Source: Myxococcota bacterium
Lineage (GTDB): Bacteria > Myxococcota_A > UBA9160 > UBA4427
DNA length: 64,000 nt
Reading direction: 5' to 3'
NCBI GenBank assembly: GCA_041389495.1
Contig: JAWKRT010000001.1
Coordinates: 930,001-994,000, forward strand
The notes under the pieces are model-generated. The model worked only from the letters and a program-made list of their open reading frames with translations, searched no databases and had not been told where the DNA came from. Below are positions 60,095 through 64,000 of the stretch, piece after piece (the first letter of the stretch is position 1; every line of letters begins with the position of its first letter). Position numbers and translations under genes: made by a program.

Positions 60095-61558
60095 CTAGCT
60101 TCGAGCAGGTCGCGCGATCGTCACGTGGAATGCGCTCCCGCACCCGGGCTCGCTCTCCACCCACGCGCGGCCCCCATGCGCGATGGCGATCCTTCGCACG
60201 ATCGCGAGCCCGATGCCCGTCGACTTCGCGCCGTCCGCGCGTCGGCCTAGCGTCGCGAAGACGTCGAAGATGCGCTCGTGGTGCTCGCGCGCGATGCCGC
60301 GCCCGTTGTCGACGACGCGAAGGTGATGTGCGTGCGGCTCCTCGTCGATCGCGACGCAGACGCGCGCGCCGTCGCGCGTGCCCATGTGCGCGATCGCGTT
60401 GCCCAGCAGGTTCGAGAACAGCTGATAGAGGCGCGTGCGATGGCAGAAGACGAGCGGCGCGTCGCCGGGCAGGTCGAGCTCGATCCCGCGCTCCTCGAAG
60501 CGCGACTTCCACTCGGCCGCGATCTGCTCGAGGATCGGCAGCGGGGCCACCCACTCCGCGGGCTCGTTCGAGCTTCCGATGCGCGAGAGCTCGAGGAGAT
60601 CGGTGATCAGCGTCTCCATCGTCCGCCCGCTCTGCTCGATGCGGTCGAGGAACGACTCGCCGCGCGCACCGAGCGGCTCGCGCCGAAGCAGGCTCGCGAA
60701 GCCGAGCAGGGAGGAGAGGGGCGACCGCAGGTCGTGCGAGACGTGCGACACGTACTGCTCGAGCTCCTCGGCCTTTTCCGCGAGGCGGATCTCGGCGAGG
60801 CGTCGCTTGCTCACGTCGCGAACGAACACGACGTTGCCGGCGACTTCTCCCGACGGCAGCCGCAGCTCGCTCGTCGAGACGGAGACGTAGCGCCGGCCCG
60901 ACGCGTCGACGATCTCGAGATCCTGCCCGGTCACCGCCTCGCCGCGCACGCCGTCGAGCACTGCGGCGAGCCCGGCGGTGCACGGCAGGCAGCTCGCGAG
61001 CGGGTGTCCTTCGAGCGCGTCGGCGCGCGTGTGGAAGAGCGCGGCTGCGGCGGGGTTCGCATAGCTCACGAAGCCGCCGCGATCGGTCGCGATCACCGCG
61101 TCGGGTGCGCAGTCGAGCACGGCCGCCAGGTAGGCGGCATTGCCGCGAAGGCAGGCGGCGGCGCGCCGGGCCTCCTCGGTCGTCCGCCCGACGAGCACGG
61201 TGAGGTCGCGGTCGGTCGCGAGACGGAACGCGCTCACCTCGAGCGCGTCGCCGTCCGAGCCCTCGAGCTCGATCCGGCCGGCACCGACTCCGAGCGGCGA
61301 CGCGACCTGTGTCCGGAGGTCGGTCAGGTCGGCGGCGCCGCGCACGACGTCGGCGAAGCGCGCTCCGACGAGATCCGCGGCGTCGCTCGCGACGACGCCG
61401 AGCCGATCGCTCCACCATGCGATCCGATCCTCGCCGTCGCACACGACCACCAGGTCGTGGAGGCGGGACAGGCTCTCGACGATCTCGCGGACTCGAGGCG
61501 GCCCGACGAGGGCGCCGGTGTCGGTCGGAGACGAGGGGCTGACGGGAGTCGCGGTCAT
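60095..61558 (-). CDS. Soluble PAS sensor histidine kinase (orphan)
   Basis: The protein has 487 aa with an ATG start. No membrane segment is present. An N-terminal PAS-like region (about 25-130) is followed by a second PAS (about 143-260, APDAVIATDRGGFVSYANPAA), a coiled linker, HisKA with His275 in SHVSHDLRSPLSSLLGF, and HATPase_c with N box (LFSNLLGNAIAH), VDNGRGIA and STGIGLAIVRRI. This architecture resembles kinases of the bacteriophytochrome-type HisKA group. Cysteine residues in the second PAS (LASCLPCTAG) are notable. No response regulator gene is adjacent. Confidence 0.92.
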   Translation of the reverse strand: MTATPVSPSSPTDTGALVGPPRVREIVESLSRLHDLVVVCDGEDRIAWWSDRLGVVASDAADLVGARFADVVRGAADLTDLRTQVASPLGVGAGRIELEGSDGDALEVSAFRLATDRDLTVLVGRTTEEARRAAACLRGNAAYLAAVLDCAPDAVIATDRGGFVSYANPAAAALFHTRADALEGHPLASCLPCTAGLAAVLDGVRGEAVTGQDLEIVDASGRRYVSVSTSELRLPSGEVAGNVVFVRDVSKRRLAEIRLAEKAEELEQYVSHVSHDLRSPLSSLLGFASLLRREPLGARGESFLDRIEQSGRTMETLITDLLELSRIGSSNEPAEWVAPLPILEQIAAEWKSRFEERGIELDLPGDAPLVFCHRTRLYQLFSNLLGNAIAHMGTRDGARVCVAIDEEPHAHHLRVVDNGRGIAREHHERIFDVFATLGRRADGAKSTGIGLAIVRRIAIAHGGRAWVESEPGCGSAFHVTIARPARS

Positions 61559-61632
61559 GGGGTCGGAACGAACGGCCTCGGCAGCTAGGTGGAACTCCGG
61601 ATGCAGAGTCAGGACCTCGAGCGAGCGGGTCC

Positions 61633-61662
61633 AATCTATCAGCGGGCCGGAATTCGGGTCAA
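61633..61662 (-). promoter_or_regulatory. Sigma70-type promoter of the sensor kinase
   Basis: Minus strand: -35 TTGACC (61662-61657), 18-bp spacer, -10 TAGATT (61638-61633). The predicted start is about 68 nt upstream of the kinase ATG at 61558. Confidence 0.55.
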
Positions 61663-61814
61663 ACGCAGTTCCACTCGCAGCCCGCCTGCATCCTCCTCGC
61701 GAACGACAGGCGCGTGCGCGCGAGCGGAGTCACGTCGACGAATGCACACGCGAGCGTCGCCGCTGCGCGCACACTGCAGAAGAGCGGCGCACGCGCGGAG
61801 TGATCCAGGTCACC

Positions 61815-61867
61815 GAGAGGGCGGTCGACCGCTCTCGATGGAAGCCGGCCAGTGGGTCGCCTATAGT
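61815..61867 (+). promoter_or_regulatory. Palindrome and possible plus-strand promoter
   Basis: The imperfect palindrome GAGAGggCGGTCGACCGCTCTC-like site (61815-61836, perfect core CGGTCGACCG) ends 25 bp before a TATAGT -10 (61862-61867). The 17-bp-spaced -35 would be the weak TGGAAG (61839-61844). This layout suggests an activator-dependent promoter for the downstream transglycosylase gene with a 325-nt leader. Tentative. Confidence 0.35.
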
Positions 61868-62198
61868 GCGCCGCCAGACGGCAGGCCTCGGAGTGCGTCC
61901 CTAGGGGGTGAGATCGGCTCGAGGCTGCTAGCCCCCCAACGTCGATGGTGGCGATCGCACGGCGTCGAGCCGTGCGCGTGCTGTCCGCCGCCGACCCGCA
62001 CTCCACACGCGCGATCGAGCGCGCGAGCCATCCGTCGGCCGGGAGAGTCGGGCGCGATCCGCGCGGGCGTCGAGGTTCGGCGCCAGTTGGAGCGAACGCG
62101 GGCTCGGCAACGGGGCTCGGAGTCCGGAAAGCGAAGCGGGGCTCGATGGTCGCCCCGGACGTCGACTCGCGAGCCGAAGGCGGAAAGGAGCGGACGAC

Positions 62199-62822
62199 AT
62201 GCGCGGAGCCGATGCGATGCCCGCTCGTTCTGCCTCCCCCGGCGCGCGTCCCGTGCGACGCGCGCGGACCCTCCTGCTCTCCGGACTGTGTGCCTTCCTC
62301 GTCCTCGACGGCGCCGACTTCCGCGCCGCCGAGGTCGGCGCTTCCGAGCGCGCGGCCGTCGTCGACCTCGCCGCCACCCCCGCACCGCCGAAGGGCCTCG
62401 ACGCGACGGGAATTCGCGAGGTCCTCGACCGCTGGAACCCGTCGCTCGACGAGACGACGCGCGCGCGCATCGCGCGCGCGATCGACCGCTACAGCCGCCA
62501 GTACTCGCTCGACCCGGCGCTCGTGACCGCCGTCGTCGTGGTCGAGAGCAGCGTTCGCCCCTGGGCGCACAGCCCCAAGGGCGCGATCGGTCTCATGCAG
62601 GTGATGCCGCACATGATGGACCCGCTCGGTCTCGCCGGGAACCCGACGACGATCGAGAGCAACATCGAGGCGGGGTGCTGGATCCTCTCGGACAACATCG
62701 AGCGGCTCGGTGAGGAGCGCGGCATCTCGGCCTACTTCTGGGGCTCGAACATCCGGAACCTCGCCTATCTCGAGAAGGTGCGAGAGGCCCGGGAATCCTT
62801 CCTTCGCGCGCGCCCGTCCTGA
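62199..62822 (+). CDS. Lytic transglycosylase (SLT domain)
   Basis: The protein has 207 aa with an ATG start and AAAGGAG upstream. A signal segment (TLLLSGLCAFLVLDGADFRA) precedes the SLT domain (about 85-205): LVTAVVVVESSVRPWAHSPKGAIGLMQVMPHM with catalytic Glu116 followed by Ser, then NIEAGCWIL and ISAYFWGSNIRNLAYLEKV. This is the compact family 1 type. It cleaves peptidoglycan strands with anhydromuramic product formation in the periplasm. It is likely co-transcribed with the hydrolase gene 18 bp downstream. Confidence 0.92.
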   Translation: MRGADAMPARSASPGARPVRRARTLLLSGLCAFLVLDGADFRAAEVGASERAAVVDLAATPAPPKGLDATGIREVLDRWNPSLDETTRARIARAIDRYSRQYSLDPALVTAVVVVESSVRPWAHSPKGAIGLMQVMPHMMDPLGLAGNPTTIESNIEAGCWILSDNIERLGEERGISAYFWGSNIRNLAYLEKVREARESFLRARPS

Positions 62823-62840
62823 CGGCGAGGTCGCGCGCGC

Positions 62841-63725
62841 ATGACCCCTCTGTCCACCGAGGTCGTTCGCCGCGAATCCTCGTTCCGCGCCTCCGACGGC
62901 CTTCGTCTCGTGAGCCGGTCGTGGCGCGCCGCCGGCGAGCGAGCTGCTCGCGGACGCGTCGTGCTCGTGCACGGCTTCGGCGAGCACAGCGGTCGGTACG
63001 ACGAGATGGCCGCATGGCTCGTCGATCGCGGCTTCGCCGTCGACGCCTACGACCACCGCGGCCACGGCCTGTCCGAGGGGCATCGCAACTTCGTGCCACG
63101 CGCACGCGGCTTCGATGCCTACGTCGACGACCTCATGACGTTCCTCGCCCTGCTCGCCGGCGAACGCGAGGAGGCTGCACGCATCCTCGTCGGACATAGC
63201 ATGGGTGGGCTCGTGGTGGCGCGCGCACTCGCGCGGCGCGGTCCGGACGTCGCCTGCGCCGTGATCTCGGGTGCCGCCCTCGCGGTGTCCCCCGGCTTCT
63301 CCCGCACGAAGCAGTGGCTCGCCCGCGCGCTCGCGGTCGTCGCACCGCGGCTCGCGATGGAATCGGGGCTCCCCGTGGCCGGCCTGTCGCGCGACCCCGA
63401 GGTCGTCCGGCGCTACGAGGCCGACCCGCTCGTGTGCACCCGGATGACGGCGGGCCTCGCCGCCGCCATGCTCCGAGCGCAGATCGAGACCGCGTGCGAG
63501 GGGTCGCGGGTCCGCGTCCCGCTGCTCGGCCTCCACGGTGCCGACGATCCGATCTGCCCCGCGCGAGGGACCGAGCGCTTCCTCCGCGACGTCGCGACAC
63601 CGCGCAGCGCCTTCGAGGCGTACGCTGGTCTGCGCCACGAGATCTTCAACGAGCCCGAGCGGGTCGCGGTCTGGGAGGACGTGGTCGCGTTCGCGGCGGG
63701 CGACGGCGAGGAGGGGCGGGCGTGA
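62841..63725 (+). CDS. Alpha/beta hydrolase, monoacylglycerol lipase/lysophospholipase-like
   Basis: The protein has 294 aa with an ATG start. The family signatures are VVLVHGFGEHSGRYDEMAAWL, YDHRGHGLSEGHR, nucleophile elbow VGHSMGGLVV, the acid in GADDPICP and the His in YAGLRHEIFNE. These are the serine aminopeptidase S33/PldB-like monoacylglycerol lipase pattern. It is cytoplasmic with no signal. It overlaps moaC by 4 nt (GTGA), so the two are translationally coupled, although they have no obvious functional link. Confidence 0.92.
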   Translation: MTPLSTEVVRRESSFRASDGLRLVSRSWRAAGERAARGRVVLVHGFGEHSGRYDEMAAWLVDRGFAVDAYDHRGHGLSEGHRNFVPRARGFDAYVDDLMTFLALLAGEREEAARILVGHSMGGLVVARALARRGPDVACAVISGAALAVSPGFSRTKQWLARALAVVAPRLAMESGLPVAGLSRDPEVVRRYEADPLVCTRMTAGLAAAMLRAQIETACEGSRVRVPLLGLHGADDPICPARGTERFLRDVATPRSAFEAYAGLRHEIFNEPERVAVWEDVVAFAAGDGEEGRA

Positions 63726-64000
63726 GCGATCGCTTGACGCACCTCGACGCGCAGGGGCGCGCTCGCATGGTCGACATCGGCGACAAGCCGATGACGCGCC
63801 GCGAGTGCGTGGCCCGCGGCGAGGTGCGCATGGAACGCGCGACGCTCGAACGCATCGCCGAAGGGGCGATCGCGAAGGGCGACGTGCTGGCGACCGCGCG
63901 GATCGCGGGCATCCAGGCGGCGAAGCGCACGCACGAGTGGATCCCGCTGGCCCACCCCCTCCCGCTCGATGCCGTCGAGGTCGTGCTCACCCCCGACTCG
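63722..64000 (+). CDS. moaC: Cyclic pyranopterin monophosphate synthase, 3' end cut by window edge
   Basis: The GTG start at 63722 overlaps the preceding stop (GTGA). The 93 visible residues match the N-terminal part of MoaC: LTHLDAQGRARMVDIGDKP, GAIAKGDVLATARIAGIQAAKRTHEWIPLAHPLPL, with the conserved Lys/Arg and His-Pro residues of the active site. It makes cyclic pyranopterin monophosphate in molybdenum cofactor synthesis. The C-terminus lies beyond the window. Confidence 0.95.
   Translation, partial: MSDRLTHLDAQGRARMVDIGDKPMTRRECVARGEVRMERATLERIAEGAIAKGDVLATARIAGIQAAKRTHEWIPLAHPLPLDAVEVVLTPDS

Larger units (their letters stand above)
61559..62198. other. 640-bp divergent intergenic region
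   Basis: No convincing gene lies between the sensor kinase and the transglycosylase gene. The left part carries a sigma70 promoter for the kinase. The middle has a 22-bp palindrome (61815-61836) and a TATAGT box (61862-61867). The right part (61905-62180) shows only GC-rich sequence and a G5/C6 complementary pair near 61901-61937 that could form a weak leader hairpin. Confidence 0.6.

Overview
The window is 64 kb of very GC-rich, gene-dense DNA (about 55 protein genes, no rRNA or tRNA seen) from a Gram-negative bacterium. Outer-membrane and lipoprotein machinery (a D15-type beta-barrel, Lgt, many lipoboxes), an exosortase with a PEP-CTERM protein, GlnE, ETF-ubiquinone oxidoreductase, a B12-dependent ribonucleotide reductase, an F420-type reductase and DUF3604/DUF3516/DUF4332 proteins together suggest an uncultured, aerobic-type, deltaproteobacterial/Myxococcota-like lineage. 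That placement is an inference; no phylogenetic marker was searched.

Region 1 (1-13.8 kb) is a glycan export locus. After the 3'-truncated gene of a secreted GDWDGDG-repeat protein, eight minus-strand genes run from 12654 down to 818: exosortase with fused C-terminal domain, Wzm permease, Wzt ATPase with a carbohydrate-binding domain, a methyltransferase fused to a coiled coil made of twelve exact 21-residue repeats, a GT4 glycosyltransferase carrying an inserted beta-sandwich, a GT2, a second GT4, and a lipoprotein sulfatase-fold enzyme. Most are joined by 4-14 nt overlaps. A divergent GT2 lies at 12807. The layout matches ABC-transporter-dependent O-antigen/polysaccharide synthesis with a WbdD-like chain-capping molecular ruler. 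This is the most notable system in the window.

Region 2 (13.8-32.2 kb) is mainly housekeeping: TesB thioesterase, Asd, a 47-residue ORF with its own promoter and terminator, a DUF3516 helicase, Nth, a HAD phosphatase, a COG0523 GTPase, glutathione reductase, an outer-membrane barrel protein, GlnE, a Nudix hydrolase, a PEP-CTERM protein, SurE and M18 aminopeptidase.

Region 3 (32.3-37.7 kb) is an envelope and osmotic group: MscL and MscS, an alanine-rich repeat lipoprotein, a coiled-coil/BON lipoprotein, an AsmA-like protein and an orphan sensor kinase.

Region 4 (37.7-64 kb) has an acyl-CoA dehydrogenase resembling methylsuccinyl-CoA dehydrogenase, a DUF4332 protein, an operon of an IMPase-like phosphatase with a HerA-like ATPase and a DUF3465 protein, an F420-type reductase, class II RNR behind a 650-bp structured leader, SppA, a second IMPase-like protein, DUF3604, an aldo/keto reductase, ETF-QO, a YfhL-type ferredoxin, Lgt, a second orphan sensor kinase, a lytic transglycosylase, a lysophospholipase-like hydrolase and the start of moaC.
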